Shown: positions 1-9,705, numbered from the stretch's first letter. The stretch: DNA of 38,740 nucleotides from Acinetobacter sp. ANC 4862 (GCF_004336635.1 NZ_SJXH01000032.1:1-38740), one strand, 5' to 3'. Numbers and translations are program-made. Notes: generated by a model not told the origin, from the letters alone.

Positions 1-192
1 GCAGGAAAGTTGAGACATCAAGATGGCAATAAACTGATCCCATCTTGAAGCCGCTCTAAATTTCTGTCCAACATGGTGTACTTTAGCAAGTTGCTCAAAA
101 TCCTGTCGCACGACGGGTTTAATAAGCTGATGAAATACGGTATTCTGATGTGACAAAACCTGAATCCTGGTCGTTAAAGTGTTTGTTTGCAC
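1..192 (-). mobile_element. IS4-like transposase, 5' part (DUF4372-type N-terminus), truncated by window edge
   Basis: A minus-strand frame opens at a GTG at 192 and runs 64 codons off the left edge without a stop. The translation includes FHQLIKPV, then VGQKFRAASRWDQFIAILMS. This resembles the N-terminal domain (DUF4372) of IS4-family DDE transposases, which have a conserved W/L-DQF-xx-x-Q-L segment; the catalytic DDE part would lie outside the window. The start is uncertain: the ATG at 195 is in another frame and meets a stop after 25 codons, and an in-frame TTG also exists further in. The gene points away from almA, so almA transcription would read into the element. IS identity and intactness cannot be judged here. 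Confidence 0.6.
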
Positions 193-220
193 TCATATTT
201 TAACGATTTGGACTCAGGTT
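157..220. repeat. 22-bp imperfect inverted repeat around the transposase start
   Basis: Arm 157-178 and the reverse complement of arm 199-220 agree at 18 of 22 positions. The shared parts are AACCTGA, TCC and TCGTTAAA. The 20-base loop (179-198) holds both the GTG and the ATG near the transposase start. The outer arm may be at or near the terminal inverted repeat of the IS, but no target-site duplication can be checked because the other end is off the window. Confidence 0.6.
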
Positions 221-281
221 TTTTATTTAAATCAAACTATGGGACAGCAGTGGTCTTAGACTCCTTTTTTTGCTATTTGAC

Positions 282-1772
282 TTAAGACACTAACTTAGGC
301 TTATGCGAATCTACGCTTGTGTGCTTTTGAAATTTAAGTACGTTATCATCAAATTTGGCATGTTTTAATATTTTACGATCAGCCAGATAATTATTGGTCA
401 CGTTCCAAGGCGTGTGTTTACCCTGTTTCGGCATGACATCCGCTGCACGTGCGATATAACCTGAAGATAAACTCCCCATTACGGTATCTTCCATCAATTC
501 AGTCTGATCACCTTGGGCAATCACTTGGTCATAGCCATTCTTGTCCATATAATTAATCAGACGACAAATATAATCAGCTGCAATATCCACTTTAAGCGTC
601 CAGGATGCGTTGATATAACCAATAATCATCGCCATATTCGGTACATCACTGACCATAATCCCCTGATACAACATATGTTTAGAGGTATCTATAGGTTTCC
701 CGTCAATGCTGGCTTTGATACCGCCTAGAATTTGAATCTGCAAACCTGTCGCAGAGACAATAATATCGGCATCCAAATGTTGACCGGATTTCAGCTGAAT
801 ACCAGTTTCAGTAAACTTCTCAATTTGATCCGTTTCCACACTCGCCTTGCCTGAGCGTAAAATCTTGAATAAATCACCATCAGGTACCACACAAAGACGT
901 TGATCCCAGGGGTTATAGCTTGGCGTAAAGTGTTTCATATCCACTTTACCCTTAAGCTGCATCTCAATTGATTTGAGTAACAACTTACGCAGTAATTTTG
1001 GCTGCTTTTGCGCAAGTGCATAAATACCACGTTGCATGCCAATATTACGTGCACGCGTCAGTTTATAAGCAAGATCTTCCGGCAAAACCTTACGCATTTT
1101 GTCATACACAAAATCAATTGAAGGAACCGAAGCAATATAGGTCGGTGAGCGTTGTAGCATGGTGACATGCGCTGCGCCACCTTTTGCCATTGCAGGTACT
1201 AGGGTGATGGCGGTTGCGCCACTGCCAATAATCACCACTTTCTTACCAGTATAGTCGAAATTTTCTGGCCAATGTTGTGGGTGAATAAACTGACCTTTAA
1301 ATGTTGCTTGATTTGGGAAATCTGGCTGGAAGCCTTGGTCATAGTTGTAATAGCCGGTGCAACCCAATACAAAATTAGCAATCCAGGTGTGTCGTTTTTG
1401 ATTTTCATCTTCAATTTGTACCACCCACTTACGGATTGAAGAATCATAATTAGCGGATAGCACACGATGCTTAAAATGAATTTTGCTTTTTAATTGGTAT
1501 TCATCAACAACTTCAGATAAATAGCCTTTAATGGATGCCCCATCTGCAAGGACATTGGCTTTCTGCCAAGGTTTAAAATTAAAGCCAAAGGTCGACATGT
1601 CTGAGTCTGAACGAATCCCGGGGTATTTAAATAAATCCCAAGTTCCACCAAAACTTTCACGACGTTCAATAATATCAAATTGACGTTGCGGACAGTTCTT
1701 TGAAAGATGTGCAGCAAGACCAATACCTGAAATACCTGCGCCCACAATCAAAATATCAATATGCTTTTCCAT
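282..1772 (-). CDS. almA: AlmA-type flavin monooxygenase (long-chain n-alkane oxidation)
   Basis: A 496-residue class B flavoprotein monooxygenase. It has an N-terminal FAD Rossmann motif GAGISG (residues 11-16), the Baeyer-Villiger-type fingerprint FxGxxxHxxxWP (FKGQFIHPQHWP, 158-169), and a second NADPH Rossmann motif IIGSGAT (181-187). Length and sequence match, as I recall it, AlmA of Acinetobacter sp. DSM 17874, which is needed for growth on alkanes of about C32 and longer. By family knowledge it inserts one oxygen from O2 using NADPH and FAD in the cytoplasm, probably at the membrane. It is a single gene with its own upstream region of inverted repeats. Its 3' end lies about 60 bp from the IS fragment. 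The family is certain; the alkane substrate is inferred from similarity. Confidence 0.88.
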   Translation of the reverse strand: MEKHIDILIVGAGISGIGLAAHLSKNCPQRQFDIIERRESFGGTWDLFKYPGIRSDSDMSTFGFNFKPWQKANVLADGASIKGYLSEVVDEYQLKSKIHFKHRVLSANYDSSIRKWVVQIEDENQKRHTWIANFVLGCTGYYNYDQGFQPDFPNQATFKGQFIHPQHWPENFDYTGKKVVIIGSGATAITLVPAMAKGGAAHVTMLQRSPTYIASVPSIDFVYDKMRKVLPEDLAYKLTRARNIGMQRGIYALAQKQPKLLRKLLLKSIEMQLKGKVDMKHFTPSYNPWDQRLCVVPDGDLFKILRSGKASVETDQIEKFTETGIQLKSGQHLDADIIVSATGLQIQILGGIKASIDGKPIDTSKHMLYQGIMVSDVPNMAMIIGYINASWTLKVDIAADYICRLINYMDKNGYDQVIAQGDQTELMEDTVMGSLSSGYIARAADVMPKQGKHTPWNVTNNYLADRKILKHAKFDDNVLKFQKHTSVDSHKPKLVS

Positions 1773-1818
1773 GTTCTTTTTATAACCTTGTTGAACTTTA
1801 TTTTATTAAACCATAAAT

Positions 1819-1916
1819 TTGACAATACACAATGTCAAGTTTAAATAAATCTGATAAAAAATATATCAGTTCAGGACAAAATCTAAAATTGTCTGACAAT
1901 ACAAAACAATCAGACA
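1819..1916. promoter_or_regulatory. almA upstream region with three inverted repeats (candidate operators)
   Basis: Three dyads lie in the 200 bp before almA. TTGACA (1819-1824) pairs with TGTCAA (1833-1838). CTGAT (1851-1855) pairs with ATCAG (1865-1869). TGTCTGA (1890-1896) pairs with TCAGACA (1910-1916). The first and third share TGTCA/TGTCTGA-like half-sites, as expected for a dimeric repressor of TetR or GntR type. No regulator gene lies nearby, so the link is inference. Confidence 0.4.
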
Positions 1917-1917
1917 T

Positions 1918-1945
1918 AAAAAAGACCGGTGAAACACCGGCCTTT
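1918..1945 (-). terminator. Rho-independent terminator of the S10-spc-alpha block
   Basis: The stem CCGGTG/CACCGG (1926-1931 and 1935-1940) with a 3-base loop is flanked by a run of A on its left side, which reads as a U tract on the minus strand. It lies about 30 bp after rplQ and closes the ribosomal block. The other side is also T-rich, so it may work in both directions. Confidence 0.85.
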
Positions 1946-1974
1946 TTCGAACAACTGAAGTTCTTTTTGCGAAA

Positions 1975-2340
1975 TTATTTAACTTCGCGATCTACTAGCT
2001 CAACGTAAGCCATCGGTGCAGCATCACCTGCACGGAAGCCCGCTTTAAGAACACGTAGATAGCCGCCGTTACGTTCTTTGTAACGAGGGCCAAGAACTGT
2101 AAATAATTTACCTACAGTTGCAGCTGAACGAGTACGAGCAAACGCTAAACGACGGTTTGCTACAGAATCGACTTTAGCTAAAGTGATTAAAGGCTCAGCA
2201 ACACGACGTAATTCTTTTGCTTTAGGAACAGTAGTTTTAATTAACTCGTGTTCGAACAAAGAATTAGCCATGTTTTGGAACATCGCTTTACGATGACTGC
2301 TTGTACGGCCTAATTTCACACCACTATTACGATGACGCAT
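1975..2340 (-). CDS. rplQ: 50S ribosomal protein L17
   Basis: A 121-residue L17 (E. coli has 127). The start [20 protein letters not shown] is the conserved N-terminus of the family, and the basic core followed by a short acidic end (ELVDREVK) is typical. L17 binds 23S rRNA near the exit tunnel. It is the last gene of the alpha operon, 18 bp after rpoA, with a terminator following, so it is co-transcribed with rpoA. Confidence 0.98.
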   Translation of the reverse strand: MRHRNSGVKLGRTSSHRKAMFQNMANSLFEHELIKTTVPKAKELRRVAEPLITLAKVDSVANRRLAFARTRSAATVGKLFTVLGPRYKERNGGYLRVLKAGFRAGDAAPMAYVELVDREVK

Positions 2341-2358
2341 GGTGATAGTCCTACTTAA

Positions 2359-3366
2359 TTAACGGCTACGATAAGCAAAGCGATCGTCCATGCGGAGGCT
2401 AGCCGGTGGCCAGTTCTCTAAACGCATGCCCAATTGCAAGCCTTTCGATGCCAGAACATCTTTGATTTCAGTTAACGATTTTTTACCTAAGTTAGGAGTT
2501 TTCAACAACTCAACTTCAGTACGTTGAACCAAATCACCGATGTAGTAAATATTTTCTGCTTTCAAACAGTTAGCAGAACGAACAGTAAGCTCTAGATCAT
2601 CTACTGGACGAAGCAAGATTGGATCCACTTCTTCGCGAGGCTCTTGAGCAACAGGAGCTTGATCTTTCTGAAGATCAACAAAAATTGCAATTTGTTGTTG
2701 CAAGATTGTTGCCGCTTTGCGGATTGCTTCTTCTGGATCAACTGTACCGTTGGTTTCAAGGTCAATGATCAATTTATCAAGGTCAGTACGTTGTTCTACA
2801 CGAGCATTTTCAACTGTGTAAGACACGCGCTTGATTGGGCTATAAGAAGCATCTAACTGTAAACGACCCACTGGGCGAGTTTCGCCTTCTGGGAAACGTG
2901 AGTCAGAAGTCTCATAACCGCGACCTTGAGAAACTTTCAGGCGCATTTTTAATGAGCCTGAAGCACTTAATGTGCCGATCAAATGCTCAGGGTTTACCAC
3001 TTCAACATTATGAGGCAAACGAAGATCAGCGGCAGTTACATCGCCAGGACCTTGTTTTTCTAATGTCAAGTATGCTTCGTTTTGATCGAACAGCTTAATC
3101 GACAATCCTTTTAGGTTCAGCAAGAGCTCGACGATGTCCTGCTGCAAGCCTTCCAAGGTACTGTACTCGTGCTCAACCCCTTCTATTTCAACTTCAACCA
3201 CAGCAGCGCCAGGTAAAGAAGAAAGAAGGATACGACGTAAAGCATTACCAAGAGTATGACCAAAGCCACGCTCTAATGGTTCTAGAATCACTTTTGCCGA
3301 GGTCCCGCTAGCCGCTTCGACCTTGATCGCTTGCGGAGTTAGAAACTCATTTGCAGTACGCGTCAT
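2359..3366 (-). CDS. rpoA: DNA-directed RNA polymerase subunit alpha
   Basis: A 335-residue alpha subunit (E. coli 329). The N-terminal dimerisation and assembly domain (about 1-240) contains [19 protein letters not shown] short linker leads to the C-terminal domain (about 255-320) with the helix-hairpin-helix region [18 protein letters not shown], which contacts UP-element DNA and activators. Two copies nucleate RNA polymerase assembly. It sits between rpsD and rplQ as in other gammaproteobacteria, 18 bp from each. No key segment is missing. Confidence 0.99.
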   Translation of the reverse strand: MTRTANEFLTPQAIKVEAASGTSAKVILEPLERGFGHTLGNALRRILLSSLPGAAVVEVEIEGVEHEYSTLEGLQQDIVELLLNLKGLSIKLFDQNEAYLTLEKQGPGDVTAADLRLPHNVEVVNPEHLIGTLSASGSLKMRLKVSQGRGYETSDSRFPEGETRPVGRLQLDASYSPIKRVSYTVENARVEQRTDLDKLIIDLETNGTVDPEEAIRKAATILQQQIAIFVDLQKDQAPVAQEPREEVDPILLRPVDDLELTVRSANCLKAENIYYIGDLVQRTEVELLKTPNLGKKSLTEIKDVLASKGLQLGMRLENWPPASLRMDDRFAYRSR

Positions 3367-3384
3367 TATTGCTACCTCAAGGGA

Positions 3385-4008
3385 TTATTTAGAATACAAT
3401 TCTACAATCAAGCTTTCGTTGATTTCAGCAGGTAAATCAGAACGATCCGGTGCAGCTTTAAACGTACCTTCCAATTTAGAATGGTCAACTTCCATCCAAG
3501 AAGGAATACCACGTTGAGTAGCTAACTCGATTGCGCCTTTAATACGCAATTGTTGTTTAGCACCTTCGTGAACTGCAACCACGTCACCCGCTTTAACTTG
3601 GATTGAAGCGATGTTAACGCGACGACCATTTAAAGTGATTGAACGGTGAGATACAAGCTGACGAGCTTCTGCACGTGTAGAACCAAAACCCATGCGATAA
3701 ACAACGTTATCAAGACGGCTTTCTAGCAATTTCAACAAGTTTTCACCTGTTGCGCCTTTAACACGAGCAGCTTCTTTATAGTAATTACTAAATTGACGTT
3801 CTAAAACACCATACGTACGACGTACTTTTTGTTTTTCACGTAATTGTAGTGAGTACTCAGATTGTTTTGCGCGGCTTTGACCATGTTGGCCAGGAGCTTT
3901 CGCATGTTTTTTTGTCTTAACGTCAAACGGTTTAACGCCTGATTTAAGTTGCAGGTCTGTCCCTTCGCGGCGAGAGAGTTTGCATTTTGGACCAATATAA
4001 CGAGCCAT
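3385..4008 (-). CDS. rpsD: 30S ribosomal protein S4
   Basis: A 207-residue S4 (E. coli 206), starting [16 protein letters not shown]. The S4 RNA-binding domain (about 97-160) contains [20 protein letters not shown]. Only one cysteine is present, so this is the zinc-free form. S4 is a primary 16S rRNA binder that starts 30S assembly. In E. coli it also represses its own alpha operon by binding the rpsM leader; whether that holds here depends on the leader structure noted before rpsM. Confidence 0.99.
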   Translation of the reverse strand: MARYIGPKCKLSRREGTDLQLKSGVKPFDVKTKKHAKAPGQHGQSRAKQSEYSLQLREKQKVRRTYGVLERQFSNYYKEAARVKGATGENLLKLLESRLDNVVYRMGFGSTRAEARQLVSHRSITLNGRRVNIASIQVKAGDVVAVHEGAKQQLRIKGAIELATQRGIPSWMEVDHSKLEGTFKAAPDRSDLPAEINESLIVELYSK

Positions 4009-4020
4009 GAATGTTTCTCC

Positions 4021-4407
4021 TTACACGCGACGTTTTTTAGGTGGACGACAACCGTTGTGCGGGATTGGCGTCACATCGGTAATGCTGTTAATTTTATAAC
4101 CCACTGCACCTAAAGCACGAACCGCAGATTCACGACCAGGACCAGGACCTTTTACAAGGACGTCCAAGTTTTTCAAACCGTAGTCTAAAGCAGCTTTACC
4201 AGCAACTTCAGCAGCTACCTGAGCAGCGAACGGAGTTGATTTACGTGATCCACGGAAGCCTTGTCCACCTGAAGTGGCCCAAGCCAGTGCATTACCTTGA
4301 CGATCGGTAATAGTCACAATGGTGTTATTAAAAGAAGCGTGAATGTGTGCAACACCTTCAGAGACGGTACGGGTGACCTTCTTGCGTGTGCGAGTATCTT
4401 TAGCCAT
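4021..4407 (-). CDS. rpsK: 30S ribosomal protein S11
   Basis: A 128-residue S11, a usual length. It contains the conserved [20 protein letters not shown] core, the [15 protein letters not shown] loop, and the basic C-terminal end [10 protein letters not shown]11 sits on the 30S platform and helps shape the E and P sites with S7 and S18. The gene lies between rpsM and rpsD with short gaps (19 and 12 bp), consistent with one transcript. Confidence 0.99.
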
Positions 4408-4426
4408 CTTTTAGCTTCCAGAAATC

Positions 4427-4783
4427 TTATTTCTTAATAGGTTTGCGCGGACCTTTACGGGTACGTGCGTTAGTTTTGGTGCGTTGTCCACGGACAGGCA
4501 AGCTGCGACGATGACGAAGACCACGGTAGCAGCCTAAATCCATTAAACGTTTAATGTTCATGGAAATTTCGCGACGTAAATCACCTTCGGTCGGAACCTT
4601 GGTAATTTCTGCACGAATCGCATCAAGCTGAGCATCATCCAATTCACGGATCTTAGTAGTAGTTGGAATACCTACAGCAGCTAAGATGCTCTTAGCAGTG
4701 TGGCGACCGATACCAAAGATATACGTGAGGGAGATAACAGCATGCTTGTTATCCGGAATGTTTACACCGGCAATACGAGCCAT
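4427..4783 (-). CDS. rpsM: 30S ribosomal protein S13
   Basis: A 118-residue S13 (E. coli 118). It begins [20 protein letters not shown], has the helix-two-turn-helix region with [11 protein letters not shown], and ends in the basic tail [15 protein letters not shown] that reaches the P-site tRNA. S13 forms intersubunit bridges with L5 at the 30S head. It is the first gene of the alpha cluster. The 106-bp gap before it carries a promoter-like sequence and a GC-rich hairpin. A good GGAG ribosome binding site lies upstream of the ATG. Confidence 0.99.
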   Translation of the reverse strand: MARIAGVNIPDNKHAVISLTYIFGIGRHTAKSILAAVGIPTTTKIRELDDAQLDAIRAEITKVPTEGDLRREISMNIKRLMDLGCYRGLRHRRSLPVRGQRTKTNARTRKGPRKPIKK

Positions 4784-4817
4784 TCACTTTCTCCAAAAAG
4801 GCAGTAGAGATAATCAA

Positions 4818-4844
4818 CCGCCCGACAAAAACCTTGAGGGGCGG
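4818..4844 (-). promoter_or_regulatory. GC-rich hairpin in the rpsM leader (candidate S4 control site)
   Basis: CCGCCC (4818-4823) pairs with GGGCGG (4839-4844) across a 15-base loop, about 35 bp before rpsM. In E. coli S4 represses the alpha operon by binding a pseudoknot at this location. Only the position and a stem are seen here; pseudoknot pairing was not shown. Confidence 0.35.
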
Positions 4845-4845
4845 A

Positions 4846-4874
4846 TATTAACCCAATTCACCTACTGAAATCAA
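4846..4874 (-). promoter_or_regulatory. Putative internal promoter for the alpha operon
   Basis: On the minus strand TTGATT (4869-4874) and TTAATA (4846-4851) are separated by 17 bp, close to the sigma-70 consensus spacing. They lie in the gap between rpmJ and rpsM, where E. coli has its alpha promoter. Transcript start was not verified. Confidence 0.4.
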
Positions 4875-4889
4875 CAGGTCTTGATTAGA

Positions 4890-5006
4890 TTAACCTTGAC
4901 GCTGTTTATGACGAGGTTCAGCGCTACAAATCACGCGGATAACCCCATTACGACGGATAACTTTACAGCTACCACAAATTTTTTTTACAGAAGCTTGTAC
5001 TTTCAT
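4890..5006 (-). CDS. rpmJ: 50S ribosomal protein L36
   Basis: A 38-residue protein starting [20 protein letters not shown] and ending EPRHKQRQG. It has the zinc-binding ligands C11, C14, C27 and H33 of the zinc-containing L36 form. L36 is a late-assembling 50S protein that organises 23S rRNA. The gene lies 19 bp after secY and is the last gene of the spc cluster, as in E. coli. Confidence 0.97.
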
Positions 5007-5025
5007 GATGAAACCTCAAGTGCGC

Positions 5026-6384
5026 TTATCCCTTAGGATGAGCAGTCGTTTTTCTCATTAACGTTTGATTATCGTATTGATGCGAGGTGAGATGTGCTTG
5101 TAGCTGAGCCATAAAGTCCATCACGACTACCACAACGATCAGCAAAGAGGTACCACCCAAAGAGAATGGAATACCAAATGAGCTCTGTAATACCATTGGC
5201 ATTAAACAAATCACTGTGATATAAATCGCGCCAATAAAGGTCAAACGATTGAGAATATGATCTAAGTAACGAGCAGTTTGCTCACCTGGACGAATACCAG
5301 GCACATAAGCTCCGCTGCGTTTCAAGTTTTCCGACACTTCTTTAGGGCTAAATACTAGCGCAGTATAGAAGTAACAGAAAAAGATAATTAACGCACCAAA
5401 GAGCACCAAATACAACGGCTGTCCAGGCGACAACACGAGTGCCAAATCTTGCAGGCCACGTTTGATAATTCCTGCACTAGGATCAGCACTACCCACCCAT
5501 TGCCCTAAGCTCGCAGGGAACAAAAGCAATGAACTTGCAAAAATTGCTGGGATCACACCCGCCATATTAATTTTTAATGGCAAATGTGTCTGTTGTGCAG
5601 TAAATACACGACGACCTTGTTGTTTTTGGGCGTAATTAACTGGTATGCGACGTTGTGCTTTTTCAATAAACACAATCGCTGCTAACACACCTATAGATAA
5701 CAAGCCAAAGATTGCCAAGCCGATAAGACTGGTTTGACCATTATCTACCGATGATAAAGATTGCATAATTAAATTCGGCAATCCAGCAACAATACCCGCA
5801 AAGATGATCATGGAGATCCCATTCCCGACTCCGCGTTCAGTAATTTGCTCACCCAACCACATCAAGAACATGGTACCGGCAACCAGCGAAGTCACAGCTG
5901 GAATGTAAAAAGCCAGACCTCCAGTCAAAGTAATCCCTTGACTAATAAGTCCTGCACACATCCCTACAGACTGCACAAGTGCAAGTAACAATGTACCTTG
6001 TCGCGTATATTGATTGATCTTACGCTTACCTTGCTCGCCTTCTTTCTTTAAAGCTTCCAGCGAAGGAACAACCGTAGACATTAACTGCACAATAATTGAG
6101 GCAGAAATGTAAGGCATGATCCCAAGAGCAAGAATTGACATCCGCTCTAATGCACCACCTGAAAACATGTTAAACAAACCAAGGATAGTACCCTGGTTTG
6201 CATTAAAAAGATTTTCAAGTGCGGCATTATTAATGCCTGGTACTGGAATATGTGCTCCTAGTCGAAAGACCATTAATGCACCAATAAGGAACATCATTCG
6301 GCGAATAATTTCACGATATTTCACATGAAACGGCTGCCCTTTCATCATGTTAACATGACCCGAAGAACTAGGAGACATAGACAC
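5026..6384 (-). CDS. secY: Preprotein translocase subunit SecY
   Basis: A 452-residue inner-membrane channel with about ten hydrophobic segments. Landmarks include the first helix region [20 protein letters not shown], the plug and ring area after [12 protein letters not shown], the loop [20 protein letters not shown], and the cytosolic loop [20 protein letters not shown]. It forms SecYEG with SecE and SecG and moves unfolded proteins with SecA, or inserts membrane proteins with the ribosome. It is slightly longer than E. coli SecY (443). It is nested between rplO and rpmJ as in the spc operon. A second M at codon 3 could also be the start. Confidence 0.99.
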   Translation of the reverse strand: MSMSPSSSGHVNMMKGQPFHVKYREIIRRMMFLIGALMVFRLGAHIPVPGINNAALENLFNANQGTILGLFNMFSGGALERMSILALGIMPYISASIIVQLMSTVVPSLEALKKEGEQGKRKINQYTRQGTLLLALVQSVGMCAGLISQGITLTGGLAFYIPAVTSLVAGTMFLMWLGEQITERGVGNGISMIIFAGIVAGLPNLIMQSLSSVDNGQTSLIGLAIFGLLSIGVLAAIVFIEKAQRRIPVNYAQKQQGRRVFTAQQTHLPLKINMAGVIPAIFASSLLLFPASLGQWVGSADPSAGIIKRGLQDLALVLSPGQPLYLVLFGALIIFFCYFYTALVFSPKEVSENLKRSGAYVPGIRPGEQTARYLDHILNRLTFIGAIYITVICLMPMVLQSSFGIPFSLGGTSLLIVVVVVMDFMAQLQAHLTSHQYDNQTLMRKTTAHPKG

Positions 6385-6390
6385 TAGCGA

Positions 6391-6831
6391 TTACTCCTCG
6401 ACTTTGCCGCCAGCAGCTTCAACAGCAGCTTTAGCGCCTTTAGTCAATGCAACACCTTGAATAGTGAATGCACGAGTAATATCACCAGAAAGTACGATAC
6501 GAGCACGAGTCATATCTCTACGAACAACATTCGCTGCTTTTAAAGTTTCAAGTGAAACAATATCACCTTCAACTTTAGCAAGCTCTGATAAACGTACTTC
6601 AGCAGTTTTTAGAGCGAGTTGGCTAGTAAAACCGAATTTAGGCAAACGACGATATAATGCAGTTTGACCACCTTCAAATCCTGGACGTGTACCACCGCTC
6701 TTACGTGAGTTTTGACCTTTGACACCACGGCCACCGGTCTTACCAACGCCAGAACCGATACCACGGCCTAGACGAAGGTTGTCACGTTTAGCACCTTCTG
6801 CAGGTGCAATAGTATTTAAACGCAGAGTCAT
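6391..6831 (-). CDS. rplO: 50S ribosomal protein L15
   Basis: A 146-residue L15 (E. coli 144). The glycine-rich extended N-terminal arm [18 protein letters not shown] penetrates the 23S rRNA core in known structures. The globular C-terminal half contains [11 protein letters not shown] and ends [12 protein letters not shown]15 is a late-assembly protein of the large subunit. The stop lies 6 bp before secY and the start 3 bp after rpmD, so translation is probably coupled. Confidence 0.99.
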   Translation of the reverse strand: MTLRLNTIAPAEGAKRDNLRLGRGIGSGVGKTGGRGVKGQNSRKSGGTRPGFEGGQTALYRRLPKFGFTSQLALKTAEVRLSELAKVEGDIVSLETLKAANVVRRDMTRARIVLSGDITRAFTIQGVALTKGAKAAVEAAGGKVEE

Positions 6832-6834
6832 GGC

Positions 6835-7011
6835 TTATTCCTCTACACTAACCATATAGTAGACTTGGTTGATCATACCGCGGTTAGAAGGAGTATCAAC
6901 AACTTCTACAGTATGACCAATACGACGCAGACCTAAACCTTGAAGGCTAAGCTTGTGATTTTTCAAGCGATGCGATGAAGATTTAGTCTGGGTAACTTTA
7001 ATCGTTTTCAT
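6835..7011 (-). CDS. rpmD: 50S ribosomal protein L30
   Basis: A 58-residue protein read as [20 protein letters not shown] and ending VYYMVSVEE, with the conserved [20 protein letters not shown] core of L30. The length matches the bacterial family (about 58-60). It lies between rpsE (6 bp gap) and rplO (3 bp gap), its standard place in the spc operon. L30 binds 23S rRNA near helix 38. Confidence 0.97.
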   Translation of the reverse strand: MKTIKVTQTKSSSHRLKNHKLSLQGLGLRRIGHTVEVVDTPSNRGMINQVYYMVSVEE

Positions 7012-7017
7012 GATTGA

Positions 7018-7515
7018 TTACCCTTGAATTTGTGCTACTGAAAGACCACGTTTCGCAGCGACTTTCTCAGGAGAAGTCATGTCACGCAAACCTTTGAAAG
7101 TTGCGTTAACTACGTTAGCAGCATTTGTAGAACCATAGCATTTTGTCAATACGTTATGTACGCCAACAGCTTCCAGAACTGCACGCATAGCACCACCAGC
7201 AATTACACCAGTACCTTCAGAAGCAGGTTGCATGTAAACGCGGCTTGCACCGTGACGAGCATTAATAGGGTGTTGTACAGTACCGTTAACAAGATCAACA
7301 GTAATCATGTTACGACGTGCAGCTTCAAGTGCTTTAGAAATAGCAGCTGGAACTTCACGTGCTTTACCACGACCAAAACCTACGCGACCATTACCATCAC
7401 CCACAACAGTTAATGCTGTGAAAGAGAAGATACGACCACCCTTAACAACTTTGGCTACACGATCAACGGCAACCAGCTTTTCAACAAGACCTTCGTTTTG
7501 TTCAACTTTAGCCAT
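7018..7515 (-). CDS. rpsE: 30S ribosomal protein S5
   Basis: A 165-residue S5 (E. coli 167). The N-terminal double-stranded RNA-binding-like domain holds [20 protein letters not shown] and [19 protein letters not shown]. The C-terminal domain has the glycine-rich [20 protein letters not shown]5 affects decoding accuracy and mRNA entry with S3 and S4; the loop VKGGR is the region hit by spectinomycin-resistance changes in other species and looks wild type here. It follows rplR by 2 bp. Confidence 0.99.
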   Translation of the reverse strand: MAKVEQNEGLVEKLVAVDRVAKVVKGGRIFSFTALTVVGDGNGRVGFGRGKAREVPAAISKALEAARRNMITVDLVNGTVQHPINARHGASRVYMQPASEGTGVIAGGAMRAVLEAVGVHNVLTKCYGSTNAANVVNATFKGLRDMTSPEKVAAKRGLSVAQIQG

Positions 7516-7517
7516 GA

Positions 7518-7868
7518 TTAGAACTCCAAGCCGTTTTCACGAGCAGCATCAGCCAAGGCTTTGATACGACCATGATATTTAAAACCAGAACGGTCAAATG
7601 CAACTTTAGTTACACCAGCTGCTTTAGCACGTTCTGCGATTAAAGCACCTACTTTTTGAGCTGCTTCAACATTACCAGTTGTGCCAGCACGTAAAGTAGC
7701 ATCTAAAGTTGAAGCTTGCGCTAAAACTTTGCCACCATCTGCTGAAATAACTTGAGCATAGATGTGACGCGGAGTGCGGTTTACACACAAGCGAGTCGCA
7801 CCCAATGCACGGATGTGCAAGCGTGTGCTTTTCGCACGACGCAAACGGGATTGTTTCTTTTCGTTCAT
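7518..7868 (-). CDS. rplR: 50S ribosomal protein L18
   Basis: A 116-residue L18 (E. coli 117). The arginine-rich N-terminus [20 protein letters not shown] is followed by the conserved [15 protein letters not shown] and [21 protein letters not shown]18 binds 5S rRNA with L5 and brings it to the central protuberance of the 50S subunit. The gene sits between rplF (14 bp) and rpsE (2 bp). Confidence 0.99.
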   Translation of the reverse strand: MNEKKQSRLRRAKSTRLHIRALGATRLCVNRTPRHIYAQVISADGGKVLAQASTLDATLRAGTTGNVEAAQKVGALIAERAKAAGVTKVAFDRSGFKYHGRIKALADAARENGLEF

Positions 7869-7882
7869 AAGAACCTCGCGCC

Positions 7883-8416
7883 TTATTTCTTCTTAGCTTC
7901 TTTACGAAGAACAACTTCATCCGAATAACGAACACCTTTACCTTTATAAGGCTCTGGTTCACGATATGAACGGATATCTGCAGCTACTTGACCCAACATA
8001 TGTTTGCTTGCTGATTTCAAAATGATTTCAGTAGCAGTTGGAGTTTCAGCAGTTACACCTTCAGGAAGTTTATAATCGATAGGGTGTGAATAACCTAGGT
8101 TAAGATGAACAACATCACCTTTAACCGCAGCTTTATAACCAACACCGATTAGTTGTAACTTACGTTCGAAGCCTTCACTAACACCTTTAACAAGGTTGTT
8201 AAGAACAGCGCGAGCAGTACCAGCTTGCATCCAAGAATCTTTAGATTCTTTAACTGGAGCAATATGAAGCTGACCTTCTTCCTGTTTTAGCTCGACCAGC
8301 GCATGCAGGTTGAAAGACAATGTACCTTTACTGCCTTTCACTTCGACCTGCCGGCCGTTCTGAGTAACTGTAACACCGTTAGGCACAGTTACTGGGGCTT
8401 TAGCCACACGAGACAT
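7883..8416 (-). CDS. rplF: 50S ribosomal protein L6
   Basis: A 177-residue L6 (E. coli 177) made of two repeated alpha/beta domains. The N-terminal half begins [15 protein letters not shown]. The C-terminal half holds [20 protein letters not shown], the L6 signature, and ends [11 protein letters not shown]6 lies near the factor-binding region of the 50S subunit beside the sarcin-ricin loop and L7/L12 stalk base. It is flanked by rpsH (13 bp) and rplR (14 bp). Confidence 0.99.
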   Translation of the reverse strand: MSRVAKAPVTVPNGVTVTQNGRQVEVKGSKGTLSFNLHALVELKQEEGQLHIAPVKESKDSWMQAGTARAVLNNLVKGVSEGFERKLQLIGVGYKAAVKGDVVHLNLGYSHPIDYKLPEGVTAETPTATEIILKSASKHMLGQVAADIRSYREPEPYKGKGVRYSDEVVLRKEAKKK

Positions 8417-8429
8417 GAGGATTCACCTA

Positions 8430-8825
8430 TTAAGAAACAAAAGCAATAACTTCACCACCGATACCAGCAGAACGTGCTGCGCGATCAGTCATGATGCCTT
8501 TGCTTGTAGAAACAATTGCAATACCTAAACCTTGCTTAACGCTCGGAAGTGCATCTTTACCGCGATACTGACGTAGACCTGGACGGCTTACGCGTTTCAC
8601 AGTTTCGATAACTGGTTTGCCTTCAAAATATTTTAACGTAATTGTTAAAGTTGCTTTGCCTTCAGCATCAGCAACTTCTACGTTAGAAATGTAACCCTCT
8701 TGTTGAAGAACGTTAGCAATAGCAACCTTCAACTTAGAGTTAGGCATAGAAACAGTTTGTTTCTTAGCCATTTGTGCGTTACGAACACGGGTTAGCATGT
8801 CGGCAACGGTATCTTGCATACTCAT
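8430..8825 (-). CDS. rpsH: 30S ribosomal protein S8
   Basis: A 131-residue S8 (E. coli 130). It starts [20 protein letters not shown] and ends with the signature [16 protein letters not shown]8 is a primary binder of the 16S rRNA central domain. In E. coli it also represses the spc operon by binding mRNA near the start of rplE; I could not confirm such a site here. The second codon pair offers an alternative start at M3. Gap to rpsN is 12 bp. Confidence 0.99.
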   Translation of the reverse strand: MSMQDTVADMLTRVRNAQMAKKQTVSMPNSKLKVAIANVLQQEGYISNVEVADAEGKATLTITLKYFEGKPVIETVKRVSRPGLRQYRGKDALPSVKQGLGIAIVSTSKGIMTDRAARSAGIGGEVIAFVS

Positions 8826-8837
8826 TATAGTCGCTCC

Positions 8838-9143
8838 TTACCAGCTTGCCTTAACCATGCCCGGTACATCACCTTGCATGACAGTTTCACGTAATTTGTT
8901 ACGGCTTAAGCCGAACTTACGGAAGTAACCATGAGGACGACCAGTTAAACCACAACGGTTACGAAGACGTACTGGAGACGCATTACGTGGTAATGCCTGA
9001 AATTTCATCATCGCTTCGAAACGTTCTTCTTCTGTTGCATTTACATTTGCAATCGTAGCTTTTAATTCAGCGCGTTTTGCAGCAAATTTAGCAACAGTTT
9101 TTTCGCGTTTCAATTCGCGATTAATCATACCTTTCTTAGCCAT
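8838..9143 (-). CDS. rpsN: 30S ribosomal protein S14
   Basis: A 101-residue S14 of the long, zinc-free type: the conserved C-terminal region [20 protein letters not shown] has one cysteine in place of the CxxC...CxxC pattern of the short zinc form. S14 sits in the 30S head and helps S3 and S10 join. A zinc-independent version means no zinc-starvation paralogue is required for this protein. It is between rplE and rpsH. Confidence 0.99.
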   Translation of the reverse strand: MAKKGMINRELKREKTVAKFAAKRAELKATIANVNATEEERFEAMMKFQALPRNASPVRLRNRCGLTGRPHGYFRKFGLSRNKLRETVMQGDVPGMVKASW

Positions 9144-9152
9144 ATCGACCTC

Positions 9153-9689
9153 TTATTTAAACGGGAAGCCGAATGCACGCAATAGCGCACGGCCTTCGTC
9201 ATCGGTGCGAGCAGTCGTAGTAACGGTAATATCCATACCACGAATACGATCAATCTTATCAAAATCGATTTCAGGGAACATAATCTGTTCCTTCAAACCC
9301 ATTGAGTAGTTCCCACGACCATCAAATGATTTCGCAGAAAAACCACGGAAGTCACGGATACGAGGGATCGCAATAGAGATCAAACGGTCTAAGAATTCGT
9401 ACATACGTTCGCCGCGTAAAGTAACTTTACAACCAATCGGCCAACCATCACGGATTTTAAAACCAGCGATAGATTTGCGAGCTAAAGTAAGTACTGGTTT
9501 TTGACCAGCAATTGCTTGCATATCAGAAAGAGCGCCGTCTAACAATTTCTTGTCAGCTGATGCAGCACCAACACCCATGTTGATGGTGATTTTTGTAATG
9601 CGAGGAATTTCCATCACATTCTTAACACCCAATGTTTCTAACAATTGAGCTTTAAGTTCTTCGTTGTAACGTGTTTTAAGTCTGGCCAT
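9153..9689 (-). CDS. rplE: 50S ribosomal protein L5
   Basis: A 178-residue L5 (E. coli 179). It has [20 protein letters not shown], the conserved [13 protein letters not shown] strand, the loop [20 protein letters not shown] and [21 protein letters not shown]5 binds 5S rRNA and touches P-site tRNA and S13 across the subunit interface. It is essential for central protuberance assembly. It is 16 bp after rplX and 9 bp before rpsN. Confidence 0.99.
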   Translation of the reverse strand: MARLKTRYNEELKAQLLETLGVKNVMEIPRITKITINMGVGAASADKKLLDGALSDMQAIAGQKPVLTLARKSIAGFKIRDGWPIGCKVTLRGERMYEFLDRLISIAIPRIRDFRGFSAKSFDGRGNYSMGLKEQIMFPEIDFDKIDRIRGMDITVTTTARTDDEGRALLRAFGFPFK

Positions 9690-9705
9690 GGCCTATATCA
9701 ACCTA

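Noticed and set aside
513..728. Plus-strand ORF inside almA
   Set aside because: It is antisense to a well-conserved gene and has no ribosome site or family match.
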